The notes beneath the pieces are model-generated. The model was not told where the DNA came from. It worked only from the letters and a program-made list of their open reading frames with translations, and made no database searches. This document shows, piece by piece, positions 7,445 through 14,220 of a stretch of 14,555 bases of DNA. The stretch spans positions 1 to 14,555 of the forward strand of contig URQY01000037.1 in assembly GCA_900550165.1 (NCBI GenBank). The letters run 5' to 3'. The stretch's first letter is position 1. Each line of letters begins with the position of its first letter. Source of the DNA: an uncultured Eubacteriales bacterium (GTDB lineage Bacteria; Bacillota; Clostridia; Oscillospirales; Oscillospiraceae). The position numbers were made by a program, and so were the translations under genes.

Positions 7445-8671
7445 TTAGGTGCGGTAGTCGCCGTTGATCTTGACGTAATCGTAGGTGAGGTCGCAGCCCC
7501 AGGCCTTGGCCTCGCCGTCGCCCTGATAGAAGCGGACGATAACGGTGATGTCATGCTCGGTGAGGACCTTCTTGGCGAGCTCTTCGCTGAACTCCGCGCC
7601 GAAGCCGTCCTTCATGACCTGGACCTCGCCGGCAGCGCTCTTGATGATGCAGTCAGCACGGGTCGGGTCAACGTCAGCGCCCGAGTAGCCGGCAGCGGCC
7701 ATGATGCGGCCCCAGTTGGCGTCGCGGCCGAAGACGGCAGCCTTGAAGAGCATGGAGCCCGCGATGGACTTGGCGACCAGACGCGCGTCGTGCTCGGTGG
7801 GAAGGCCATAGGCCTCGACCTCGATGAGGTGGGTCGCGCCCTCGCCGTCGGAAGCGACGCGGCGGGCCATGTCGGTGCAGATGGCGAGCACGAGATCGGC
7901 CATCGCCTTCTTGTCTTCCTCGGTCTTGATCTCAACGCCGGAGGCGCCGTTGGCAAGCAGGAAGATAGAGTCGTTGGTGGAGGTGTCGCCGTCGACGGTG
8001 CACATATTGAAGCTCTTGTCGACCGCCGCGGAGAGCATCTTCTGCAGGTCGGCGGGATCGGCCTTGGCGTCGGTCGTCACGTAGACGAGCATCGTCGCCA
8101 TGTTGGGGTGGATCATGCCAGAGCCCTTGGCCATCGCGCCGATCTTCACCGTGCCGGTGGAGAGCTGCAGCTCATAGGCGCACTCCTTGCGGACGGTATC
8201 GGTGGTCATGATGGCGTAGGCCGCCTCGGAGCCGTTCTCCTTGGCAAGCTTGGCGGGAATGATCTCGCGGATGCCCTGGAGCACCTTGTCGACCGGAAGT
8301 CTCTGGCCGATGACGCCAGTGGAGCAGACGAACACTTCGTCCTCGCCGAGGCCGAGCAGCTTTTCCGCCTCGCGCTCAACGGTGCGGGCATCCTCGATGC
8401 CCTGCGTGCCGGTGGCGGCGTTGGCGTTGCCGGAGTTAATGACAACGGCGCGGGCCTTACCCTTTTTCAGGATCTCGCGGTCAAGGATGACCGGAGCCGC
8501 GCAGAACTTGTTCGTGGTGAAGCAGGCCGCGCAGGAGCAGGGCAGGTCGGAGTAGAGGACGGCGACGTCGGGCTTCTTGTTCTCGCGCTTTTTGATGGCG
8601 GTATAGGTCGCGCCGGCGGTGAAGCCCTGCGGCGTGGTCACGCCGCCCTCGATCTTTTTCAGATTGGACAT
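7445..8671 (-). CDS. argJ: Glutamate N-acetyltransferase / amino-acid acetyltransferase ArgJ
   Basis: This 408-residue protein is an N-terminal-nucleophile ArgJ. It moves the acetyl group from N-acetylornithine to glutamate, releasing ornithine; bifunctional forms also acetylate glutamate from acetyl-CoA. The self-cleavage site is visible in AKGSGMIHPNMATML (181-195): the precursor should cut between Ala192 and Thr193, giving alpha and beta chains with Thr193 as nucleophile. The oxyanion-hole segment CSTGVIG (116-122), the VVINSGNANAATG stretch (76-88) and VDGDTSTND are standard. Whether it is mono- or bifunctional cannot be told from sequence; no argA or argE is in the window. A GAGGAG site precedes the ATG. 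It follows argC by 77 bases and precedes argB by 20. Confidence 0.96.
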   Translation of the reverse strand: MSNLKKIEGGVTTPQGFTAGATYTAIKKRENKKPDVAVLYSDLPCSCAACFTTNKFCAAPVILDREILKKGKARAVVINSGNANAATGTQGIEDARTVEREAEKLLGLGEDEVFVCSTGVIGQRLPVDKVLQGIREIIPAKLAKENGSEAAYAIMTTDTVRKECAYELQLSTGTVKIGAMAKGSGMIHPNMATMLVYVTTDAKADPADLQKMLSAAVDKSFNMCTVDGDTSTNDSIFLLANGASGVEIKTEEDKKAMADLVLAICTDMARRVASDGEGATHLIEVEAYGLPTEHDARLVAKSIAGSMLFKAAVFGRDANWGRIMAAAGYSGADVDPTRADCIIKSAAGEVQVMKDGFGAEFSEELAKKVLTEHDITVIVRFYQGDGEAKAWGCDLTYDYVKINGDYRT

Positions 8672-8748
8672 ATGGGGGGATCTCCTCTCTTAACGTTAGT
8701 TTAGCAGCATTCCTGCTGAAATCGGGTCGAACCTCGTCGAACCGAAAA

Positions 8749-9822
8749 TTACGGATACATCGGGGGCATCATGAGGCCGGTGGTCTCGGGCAGGCCCATG
8801 ATAAGGTTCATGTTCTGGATGGCCTGGCCAGCGGCGCCCTTGCCGATGTTGTCGATCACGGAGGAGACGATCAGGCGGTGGGTACGCTTGTCGAAGGTCG
8901 GGGTCATCTCGCAGAAGTTGGTGCCGTAGACCCACTTGGTCTGGACGGGCAGGTTGGACGGGAAGACCTTGACGAAGGGCTCGTCCTTGTAGAAGTCCTT
9001 GTAGAGCTCATAGACCTCTTCGTTGGTGAAGTCCTTATCGCAGGTGGCGTAGATGGTGACCTCGATACCGCGGACCTGGGGCAGCAGGTGCGGCTGGAAA
9101 TTGATGTACTGCCAGGTCTCGGGCTTCATCAGGTCCTTACCGGTGATGTAGGCGATGTTCTGCTCGATCTCGGGCGTGTGGCGATGGCCGCCGCCGAGCG
9201 CGTAAGCGCAGAAGTTGTTCTCCGCCTCGGTGAGGAGCTTGTTGAGAGCGGGACGGCGGCCTGCGCCGGTGTAGCCGCTCTTGGCGTCGATGACGATGGT
9301 GTTGTCAACGATGTGACCGGCCTTGAGCATGGGCTGCAGGCCGAGCGTGGAGGCGGTGGGATAACAGCCGGGGTTGGCGATGAGTTTCTTGCCCTTGGCA
9401 AGGTCGCGCATGACCTCGGGGATGCAGTAAACAGCATCGTGGGTCATCTGGGCATCGGGATGCTTCTGACCGTACCACTTTTCCCACACGTCAACATCGC
9501 GGAAGCGGATGTCGGCGCCGATATCGATGATGGCGCAGTCCTCGGCAAGGACGATCTCCGCCCACTTAGCCACGTCGCCGGACGGGACCTGGATCATGAT
9601 GACGTCGCTCTTCTTGGCGGTCTCGCGCACGGTCTCTTCGGTGAGGTCCATGATGACCTGATCGTAGAAGCCGCGCAGCGCGGGATGATGCGTAGAGATC
9701 GCGTCGCCCACGCCATAGGTATCGAGCACGTTGACGAGCTCACCCTCGGGATGATTGACCATCATGCGGAGCACTTCGCCGCAGACATAACCGGTAGCGC
9801 CAATGCAGGAATAATGGACCAT
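8749..9822 (-). CDS. argC: N-acetyl-gamma-glutamyl-phosphate reductase ArgC
   Basis: This 357-residue enzyme reduces N-acetylglutamyl phosphate to the semialdehyde with NADPH. The catalytic cysteine is Cys153 in LIANPGCYPT, and the histidine-bearing active-site loop GGGHRHTPEIEQ is at 210-221. KSGYTGAGRR (181-190) and the C-terminal VIDNIGKGAAGQAIQNMNL stretch are strongly conserved in ArgC. The nucleotide-binding loop reads CIGATGYVCGEVL; most ArgC proteins have a glycine where this has the cysteine, so the GxxGxxG pattern is slightly altered. An AAGGAGG site lies 9 bases before the ATG. It is the first gene of argCJBD, read away from the divergent LysR regulator. Confidence 0.95.
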   Translation of the reverse strand: MVHYSCIGATGYVCGEVLRMMVNHPEGELVNVLDTYGVGDAISTHHPALRGFYDQVIMDLTEETVRETAKKSDVIMIQVPSGDVAKWAEIVLAEDCAIIDIGADIRFRDVDVWEKWYGQKHPDAQMTHDAVYCIPEVMRDLAKGKKLIANPGCYPTASTLGLQPMLKAGHIVDNTIVIDAKSGYTGAGRRPALNKLLTEAENNFCAYALGGGHRHTPEIEQNIAYITGKDLMKPETWQYINFQPHLLPQVRGIEVTIYATCDKDFTNEEVYELYKDFYKDEPFVKVFPSNLPVQTKWVYGTNFCEMTPTFDKRTHRLIVSSVIDNIGKGAAGQAIQNMNLIMGLPETTGLMMPPMYP

Positions 9823-9866
9823 GACTGTTTCCTCCTTGTGATTCCCATTTATTTTTGTACTACTTC

Positions 9867-9896
9867 GAAAATTCCGTGTAGGGGCATTGAATTTTC
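9867..9896. promoter_or_regulatory. Inverted repeat in argC leader
   Basis: GAAAATTC (9867-9874) and GAATTTTC (9889-9896) are perfect 8-base arms around a 14-base loop. In the arg transcript this falls in the 5' leader about 45-75 bases before argC. On the other strand its right arm overlaps the -35 box of the lysR promoter, so it could be an RNA hairpin or an operator. Confidence 0.45.
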
Positions 9897-9915
9897 TTTG
9901 GCCATATTGTATAAT
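9887..9915 (+). promoter_or_regulatory. Promoter for the LysR-type regulator gene
   Basis: TTGAAT -35 box (9887-9892), a 17-base spacer and a perfect TATAAT -10 box (9910-9915) put transcription start near 9922, about 78 bases before the regulator's ATG. The -10 box overlaps that of the opposing arg promoter. Confidence 0.7.
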
Positions 9916-9934
9916 CCTTTTACGCTTTTGAAAA
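9906..9934 (-). promoter_or_regulatory. Promoter for argCJBD operon
   Basis: On the minus strand a weak TTTTCA -35 box (9929-9934), a 17-base spacer and a TACAAT -10 box (9906-9911) give a start near 9899 and a leader of about 77 bases. The weak -35 box lies inside a 15-base dyad, as expected for an activator-dependent promoter. The -10 boxes of the two opposing promoters overlap by two bases. Confidence 0.55.
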
Positions 9935-9971
9935 GCGAATATATTTTTATCTCAGCATTCCAAAATGGAAT
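9923..9971. promoter_or_regulatory. Candidate LysR operator dyads
   Basis: Two perfect dyads lie here. CGCTTTT-G-AAAAGCG (9923-9937) covers the arg -35 box. ATTCCA-AAA-TGGAAT (9957-9971) contains the classical LysR T-N11-A pattern (T9958, A9970) and is centred about 65 bases upstream of the predicted arg start. LysR-type regulators usually bind one high-affinity site near -65 and a second site near -35 of the divergent target, which is what is seen. Binding is inferred. Confidence 0.5.
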
Positions 9972-9999
9972 CTGTTGGATATTATCGAGGTTTTTGATA

Positions 10000-10893
10000 A
10001 TGAGCATTCGTAAATATATTGCCTACCTGCGCACCGTGGAGACCGGCAGCATCACGCAGGCAGCCAATGAGCTGGGCTACACGCAGTCCGCCGTGAGCAA
10101 GATGATCTCCGACCTGGAGCAGGACTGGCAGGTCAAGCTCCTCACGCGCAATCACTCCGGCATCGAAATTTCGTCCGACGGCATGGTGCTCCTCCCCACG
10201 ATCCGCGAGATCGTCAAGGACTACGAGGACCTCAATTTTGCCGTGTCCGAGCTCCACGGCGTGCAGTCCGGCACGCTGCGGCTCGGGTGCTTTACGAGCC
10301 TTGCCATCAGCCTTCTGCCGGAGATCCTGAAGGACTTCCACCAGCGCTACCCGAACATCCAGAACCAGCTCCTCACGGGCGAGTATTACGAAATTTCCGA
10401 GTGGCTGCGCCGCGGCGCGATCGACTGCGGCTTTCTCGTCACGCCCGTCTCCAACGACTTTGAGCCCACCCCCATCCTGCACGACACGATGGTCGCCATC
10501 CTGCCGCAGGATCACCCGATGGCGCACGTTCCCGTCTTTCCGCTCGAGCAGCTGCCGCACGAGACGTTCGTGCGCCTGATGGAGATGGAGGACTACGAGT
10601 TCAACCGCATCCTCGACCAGTACAACGTCCACCCCGAGATCACCTATGACACGACGAGCGACTTCGCGCTCCTCTCAATGGTCGAGGCCGGGCTCGGCGT
10701 GAGCATCGTGCACAGCCTGCTGCTCCAACCCGAACGCTACCACGTCGTCAGCAAGCCGCTGGACGTCGAGCAGTCGCGCGAGATCTGCATCGCCGTGAAG
10801 AAGGGCTTTCTGCCCTCGACGATCACGCAGCTCTTTTTGCAGCACGTGGTCGATTACACGCGCGGCATCGAGGAGATCAGCGTCAGGCGGTGA
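10000..10893 (+). CDS. LysR-type transcriptional regulator, divergent from argCJBD
   Basis: This 297-residue protein has the two-domain LysR layout. The N-terminal winged helix-turn-helix spans about 1-60, with GSITQAANELGYTQSAVSKM (16-35) as the DNA-reading core. A linker helix follows, then a periplasmic-binding-like effector domain from about 91 (SGTLRLGCF) to the end. The start is the ATG at 10000, with a CGAGG site 9 bases upstream; the frame stays open far upstream but that part lies opposite argC and is not protein-like. It is divergent from argCJBD with overlapping promoters and dyads between them, so it very likely controls that operon and itself. The effector is unknown; arginine, ornithine or an acetylated intermediate are reasonable guesses. 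Clostridia more often use ArgR for arg genes. Confidence 0.93.
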   Translation: MSIRKYIAYLRTVETGSITQAANELGYTQSAVSKMISDLEQDWQVKLLTRNHSGIEISSDGMVLLPTIREIVKDYEDLNFAVSELHGVQSGTLRLGCFTSLAISLLPEILKDFHQRYPNIQNQLLTGEYYEISEWLRRGAIDCGFLVTPVSNDFEPTPILHDTMVAILPQDHPMAHVPVFPLEQLPHETFVRLMEMEDYEFNRILDQYNVHPEITYDTTSDFALLSMVEAGLGVSIVHSLLLQPERYHVVSKPLDVEQSREICIAVKKGFLPSTITQLFLQHVVDYTRGIEEISVRR

Positions 10894-10982
10894 TCTGTCC
10901 GCTAAACAGCGACACTCGTCTTCTCATCGCGTTATTCAACCGCAGGTTGGAGAAAAAGAGAGCCGATTCAACCACCGCGCCA

Positions 10983-11012
10983 TTGCCAAGCCACCCCCTC
11001 CCCCCCTATACT
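10983..11012 (+). promoter_or_regulatory. Possible promoter with C-rich spacer
   Basis: TTGCCA (10983-10988) and TATACT (11007-11012) are separated by 18 bases that are almost all C. It could drive the small reading frame at 11074 and perhaps the XRE gene. The region between the LysR stop and 11073 otherwise shows nothing recognisable. Confidence 0.4.
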
Positions 11013-11073
11013 GAGGCCATACCGGTGATTCAAACTGCCGCGGCTGCAGCGCGGGGCAAGGAAGGTCTCTATC

Positions 11074-11211
11074 ATGGCAAACATCACGATCGCGGCGCGG
11101 CGCAAAGCGCGCCGCCTGAACAGCAGGGAAACCGCGCGGGATATACTCGACCGCGTGCTCGGCGTGGAGCGTCCGGCCGCCGCTTTCCCGATCCTCGGCG
11201 CGTTCCGCTGA
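11074..11211 (+). CDS. Possible small basic protein (45 residues)
   Basis: I do not recognise this reading frame. It begins MANITIAARRKARRLNSRE and ends in PILGAFR; it is arginine-rich in its first half and would form a basic helix followed by a hydrophobic tail. Support for its being real: an AAGGAAGG site 5-8 bases before the ATG, a possible promoter 60 bases upstream, and mostly G or C in third codon positions like the neighbours. Against it: short length, no known relatives, and a GC-rich inverted repeat within it (around 11094-11117) that could mean a non-coding element. It lies between the LysR gene and the XRE regulator and ends 49 bases before the latter. Confidence 0.35.
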   Translation: MANITIAARRKARRLNSRETARDILDRVLGVERPAAAFPILGAFR

Positions 11212-11260
11212 GCTTTTCACTTTATTATATTATTATAACGCAGTGCAGGAGGATAGACAA

Positions 11261-12064
11261 TTGGAAGAACTGACAATGGGAACGCGGATATCGGCCCGCC
11301 GCAGGGATAAAGGGCTGACACAGGAGGCGCTGGCCAATATTCTCGGCGTGAGCAATCAGGCCGTTTCCAAGTGGGAGAGCGATGCGTGCTGCCCCGATAT
11401 CGCACTGCTGCCGCAGCTTGTCGATGCGCTGGAGATGACGCTCGACGAACTCTTCGGCCGCGAGAGCAAAGAAACGTCCAGTGAAAAAGCGGATGCGGAC
11501 GGTCAGGTCCTTCCTATCGCGGCGGAGCTGCCGTGGGAGGATGACGACAGCATCCACGCGGTGCTCTTTCAGGGGCACCGGCTGCTCCAGCCGAAACAGG
11601 GAAGTCTGTTCCGCCACGACAAATACGACGAGATCCGCAAGACCGTCGAGCTGCACTTTTCCGGCAGCGCACAAGACATTTACAGCGATTTTTCCATCGT
11701 CTGCACCGATACGACCATCGGTGGGAATGTCAAGGCGGGCGACGGCATCACCTGCGGCGACATCGGCGGCAATGTGCAGGCCGGCGACAACGTCACCTGC
11801 GGCAATGTCGGCGGCGGTGTGCAGGCGGGCGACAGCGTGAACTGCTCCGGCGATGTGCAGGGCAGCGTCCGTGCGGGTGACAACGTCACCTGCGGCAGCG
11901 TCGGCGGTGATGTGCAGGCTAGCGACAGTGTGCGCTGCGGCGATGTGCAGGGCAGCGTCCGCGCGGGCGACAGCGTGCATTGCAGTACCGTCGTCGGCGA
12001 TGTGAACGCCGACAGCGTCCGCTTCGCAAAGGACGGCAAAGGCTTTCCCTTCACCACCCGTTAA
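11261..12064 (+). CDS. XRE-family regulator with C-terminal cysteine-ladder beta-helix repeats
   Basis: This 267-residue protein has three parts. Residues 6-65 are a Cro/CI-type helix-turn-helix (GLTQEALANILGVSNQAVSK at 18-37). Residues 80-150 are a linker domain containing PWEDDDSIHAVLFQGHRLL. Residues 154-255 are six 15-16-residue repeats plus a partial one, each like GGNVQAGDNVTCG. The repeats have alternating V/G/D spacing as in right-handed beta-helices, and each carries one cysteine at the same place (165, 180, 195, 211, 226, 241). The start is probably the TTG at 11261, because AGGAGGA (11247-11253) lies 7 bases before it; the GTG at 11243 overlaps that site and the ATG at 11276 is too far. 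Similar XRE/repeat proteins occur in gut Clostridia, as I recall, without known function. An AT-rich stretch (11220-11238) probably holds its promoter. A terminator follows. Confidence 0.88.
   Translation: MEELTMGTRISARRRDKGLTQEALANILGVSNQAVSKWESDACCPDIALLPQLVDALEMTLDELFGRESKETSSEKADADGQVLPIAAELPWEDDDSIHAVLFQGHRLLQPKQGSLFRHDKYDEIRKTVELHFSGSAQDIYSDFSIVCTDTTIGGNVKAGDGITCGDIGGNVQAGDNVTCGNVGGGVQAGDSVNCSGDVQGSVRAGDNVTCGSVGGDVQASDSVRCGDVQGSVRAGDSVHCSTVVGDVNADSVRFAKDGKGFPFTTR
11720..12025 (+). repeat. Tandem 45-base coding repeats in the XRE gene
   Basis: Six imperfect units of 45 bases (one of 48) encode the 15-residue repeats; a seventh is partial. Units 4 and 6 (starting QGSVRAGD) resemble each other more than their neighbours, as do units 1, 2 and 3 (starting GG), and a GG/QG alternation in units 3-6 suggests duplication of a two-unit block. 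Confidence 0.85.
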
Positions 12065-12075
12065 GCAGCGCGAAC

Positions 12076-12107
12076 GCGCGGCGTCCTGACCGGCGCCGCG
12101 CTTTTTT
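12076..12107 (+). terminator. Intrinsic terminator after the XRE gene
   Basis: GCGCGGCG (12076-12083) pairs perfectly with CGCCGCGC (12094-12101) around a 10-base loop, followed directly by six T (12102-12107). It starts 12 bases after the XRE stop codon. Confidence 0.85.
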
Positions 12108-12109
12108 CC

Positions 12110-12138
12110 TTGTCATCGTCCGTCTTTTGTGTTACCAT
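12110..12138 (+). promoter_or_regulatory. Promoter for DivIVA-like gene
   Basis: TTGTCA (12110-12115), a 17-base spacer and TACCAT (12133-12138) lie right after the preceding terminator and about 30 bases before the DivIVA-like start. The -10 box is a moderate match. Confidence 0.5.
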
Positions 12139-12168
12139 AACACAGAGAAAGAAAAAGGTGGGAGCGAC

Positions 12169-12858
12169 ATGGAAAATACCTTCAAGAGTTCCGTCTTCGG
12201 CGGCTTTAACCGCGACGACGTCATCCGTTATATCGAGAAAACCGCGCTCGAGAGCAAGCAGCAGATCGAGTCTCTCGAACAGGAGAGCGACGGTCTCTGC
12301 CGCGAGAATGCAGAGCTTCGCGATAAGCTTGCCGCCGCCGAGCACGAGCGCGACCAGCTCGCAGAGTCCTATGACACCGCGTCCGGCGCGCAGGAAGCAC
12401 TCAAAAAGGGGCTGACCGCCGCGCAGGAGACCATCACCGAGCTGCGCGCACAGCTGGAAGACACTATGCAGAAGGCAGCCTTCGCACAGAAGGAGCACGA
12501 GCGTCTGCGCGCCGCGCAGAAGGCCGAGCATGAGCGCGAGATGCAGAAAGTGCTCTCCGAGCTCGCGGAGCTTCGCGCGCAGGCCGAGGAATACGGCCGC
12601 GTGAAGGCGCACATCGCCGACATTGAGCTTTCCGCCCGTGAGCGCGCCGACGCGCTCGACGCCGCCACGCGCGCCAAGCTGCAAGCGTACATTGCTTCCT
12701 GCACGAGCCAGTGCGCGCAGGTGCTTGCAACGCTCGGCTCGACCTGTGAGAGCGTTTCTTCCGCGCTGCGCCATGCGGACGAGGCCGTGTCGCGACTGCC
12801 CGGCGCGTTCACCACGCTGGAAGGCCAGCTCGACGAGCTTAAAAAGTTAGAGCAGTGA
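12169..12858 (+). CDS. DivIVA-domain coiled-coil protein
   Basis: This 229-residue protein begins with a DivIVA-like N-terminal segment, FKSSVFGGFNRDDVIRYIEK (5-24). In this family that segment folds as a short curved coiled coil that can touch the membrane at negatively curved sites such as poles and septa. Residues 27-160 are a long, charged heptad-rich coiled coil. The last 60 residues contain ADALDAATRAKLQAYIAS and another helical stretch. No catalytic motif is seen. It is likely a scaffold in division or cell-shape control, a role inferred from the family. The start at 12169 has a GGTGGGAG site just upstream; longer frames into the XRE terminator are not plausible. It is transcribed alone and ends at a strong hairpin. 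Confidence 0.82.
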   Translation: MENTFKSSVFGGFNRDDVIRYIEKTALESKQQIESLEQESDGLCRENAELRDKLAAAEHERDQLAESYDTASGAQEALKKGLTAAQETITELRAQLEDTMQKAAFAQKEHERLRAAQKAEHEREMQKVLSELAELRAQAEEYGRVKAHIADIELSARERADALDAATRAKLQAYIASCTSQCAQVLATLGSTCESVSSALRHADEAVSRLPGAFTTLEGQLDELKKLEQ

Positions 12859-12868
12859 CAAGATAGCA

Positions 12869-12907
12869 AAAAAGAAGTGCGTTCCCGTTAGGAACGCACT
12901 TCTTTTT
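12869..12907. terminator. Bidirectional intrinsic terminator
   Basis: A perfect 17-base-pair stem (12869-12885 against 12891-12907) with a 5-base loop has A-rich and T-rich ends, so it works in both directions. It ends the DivIVA-like gene on the plus strand and the DUF2812-like gene on the minus strand, whose stop codon overlaps it. Confidence 0.92.
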
Positions 12908-14153
12908 ATGCTAATTCGCCGTACTGATCAAAAATGTCTGCAAATTCGTCCAGACGGTCCCGCAGATCGTCGGGCGCCTCGGTGCGGAAGTAAAGCACCT
13001 CTCCCCCGCGGCGCAGGATAAGAAACTGGTGGACTTCGTCCGGTTCATTTGGAAACCGGGTATTTGGTTTGATAAATTCTGCGTAGTACGCCTCGTCAAA
13101 GCCGTCGAGAGAAAGCGTCTGCGCGCCGTCTTCCATGAAATAGTCTCGCAGCTCATGCGCCAGCGGAGCGGCCAACGCGGAAATGCGCGGGGCGTAAAAG
13201 TCCACCTCCGTGCTGTACTGCCACCAGTCGTCGACCTTCCCGGCATAGGGCGTTTCGCCGACGGAGTACACGTGCCCGCCGAGCGGCGTGGAAAAGTCGC
13301 GCACGTCGCACCAGTCGTAGGCGCTGCCGCCAAGCTCCTCCGCGCAGAGATACGGCAGCGGCGGCTCGTCATACGCATCGCCGTAGTGGGCGTTATCCTT
13401 CATGATACTTAGAAGGGCCGCGACACCGCAGATAATGGAGAGCACCCTGCTGATCTGCGACCAGCGGTCCTTTCCGGCGGGCTGCACGTGCTCTCGTTCC
13501 TCCATGGCGCGCTTGAGCGCGCGGAGATCTCCCCGCTCCTTCGTGCCGCTGAGCATTCCAAGAAAGCTGCCCAGCAGTATCGACGCAAACTGCCACACTG
13601 TGCTCTTTGGCATCACCAGCAGCGATAATACCGGCAGCGTGAGCACACGGTACAGGACATAAAACAGCACCGCATCTGCCGCAGCGTAAAAAAGCGGCAT
13701 CCCGTAGCTGCGGCGCAGCTTTTTGCAGACAAGGCGATAGCCGTAGGAGTCCGTCTGCTCCCTCGGCACGGGGATATGCGCGCTCAGGTCGCCGCGCCAG
13801 ATGTAAAACAGGTCGTTTTTCGTCGTGCAGACATATTCCCAGCCCATGCTCTCGCGCTTTCGCCGCAGAAGCTCATCCGGCTCGCCCTTTTCCGCGGCAG
13901 GCTCCAGATAAAAGCGGCAATCGCGCTTCTCTCCCTCGCGGAACTGTTCCCAGCGGACAAGCTCGTCGCCCTCCGCCGCGCGCTCGGCAAGCCACTGCTC
14001 CATGCCGCGCGGATCGTAGGCGCTGCCCTTGAAGTCGATGTACTTCGTGTGGCAAATGTCATCTCCGTCGGTCTGCGGCGGCGCGGTGGGAAGCGCCTGA
14101 CGCGCGGTATCCTCCGCCGTGCGGTTTGCCGTCTCCTTGCGATTTTCGTCCAT
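12906..14153 (-). CDS. DUF2812-like membrane protein of unknown function
   Basis: This 415-residue protein has an N-terminal cytosolic part (about 36-148) that resembles DUF2812: WLAERAAEGDELVRW (54-68), a CRFYLEP stretch (79-85) and GWEYVCTTKNDLFYIWRGD (104-122). About three hydrophobic segments follow (152-180, 185-203, 235-251). The C-terminal 160 residues are soluble-looking, acidic and rich in aromatic residues, with no motif I recognise. DUF2812 proteins in Clostridia are often next to PadR-type regulators; none is seen here. The first 35 residues are polar and low in complexity. A GGAGG site lies about 11 bases before the ATG. The family assignment is by eye and moderate; the C-terminal domain may be specific to a narrow group. 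Confidence 0.7.
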   Translation of the reverse strand: MDENRKETANRTAEDTARQALPTAPPQTDGDDICHTKYIDFKGSAYDPRGMEQWLAERAAEGDELVRWEQFREGEKRDCRFYLEPAAEKGEPDELLRRKRESMGWEYVCTTKNDLFYIWRGDLSAHIPVPREQTDSYGYRLVCKKLRRSYGMPLFYAAADAVLFYVLYRVLTLPVLSLLVMPKSTVWQFASILLGSFLGMLSGTKERGDLRALKRAMEEREHVQPAGKDRWSQISRVLSIICGVAALLSIMKDNAHYGDAYDEPPLPYLCAEELGGSAYDWCDVRDFSTPLGGHVYSVGETPYAGKVDDWWQYSTEVDFYAPRISALAAPLAHELRDYFMEDGAQTLSLDGFDEAYYAEFIKPNTRFPNEPDEVHQFLILRRGGEVLYFRTEAPDDLRDRLDEFADIFDQYGELA

Positions 14154-14185
14154 TCGCGTCCCCCTCCTCTCTTCTCTCTATGCAA

Positions 14186-14214
14186 AGTATAGGGGAGCGG
14201 GGGATATTTTTCAA
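14186..14214 (-). promoter_or_regulatory. Promoter for the DUF2812-like gene
   Basis: On the minus strand TTGAAA (14209-14214), a 17-base spacer and TATACT (14186-14191) lie about 33 bases before the start codon. The spacer is C-rich next to the -10 box, like the candidate at 10983-11012. Confidence 0.65.
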
Positions 14215-14220
14215 GCAAGT

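Noticed and set aside
5458..8704. Long plus-strand open frames opposite argD, argB and argJ
   Set aside because: They are antisense shadows of well-conserved arg genes and have no ribosome binding sites or recognisable motifs.
8700..8748. tRNA-like T-loop sequence (GGTTCGAC twice on the minus strand) between argC and argJ
   Set aside because: The bases around it do not form a T-stem and no acceptor or anticodon arms are present. It is a short direct repeat in a 77-base gap.
9885..9902. Possible ArgR box near TTGAATTTTC in the argC promoter region
   Set aside because: Only one half resembles the ARG box pattern (TGAAT plus AT-rich bases); the second half does not match.
8878..9999. N-terminal extension of the LysR gene across argC
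   Set aside because: The frame is open only because it runs opposite argC. The LysR helix-turn-helix begins right at the ATG on 10000, which has its own ribosome binding site and promoter.
11680..12057. Repeat-rich minus-strand frame opposite the XRE repeat domain
   Set aside because: It is the mirror of the coding repeats; the plus-strand frame has a helix-turn-helix, ribosome binding site and terminator.
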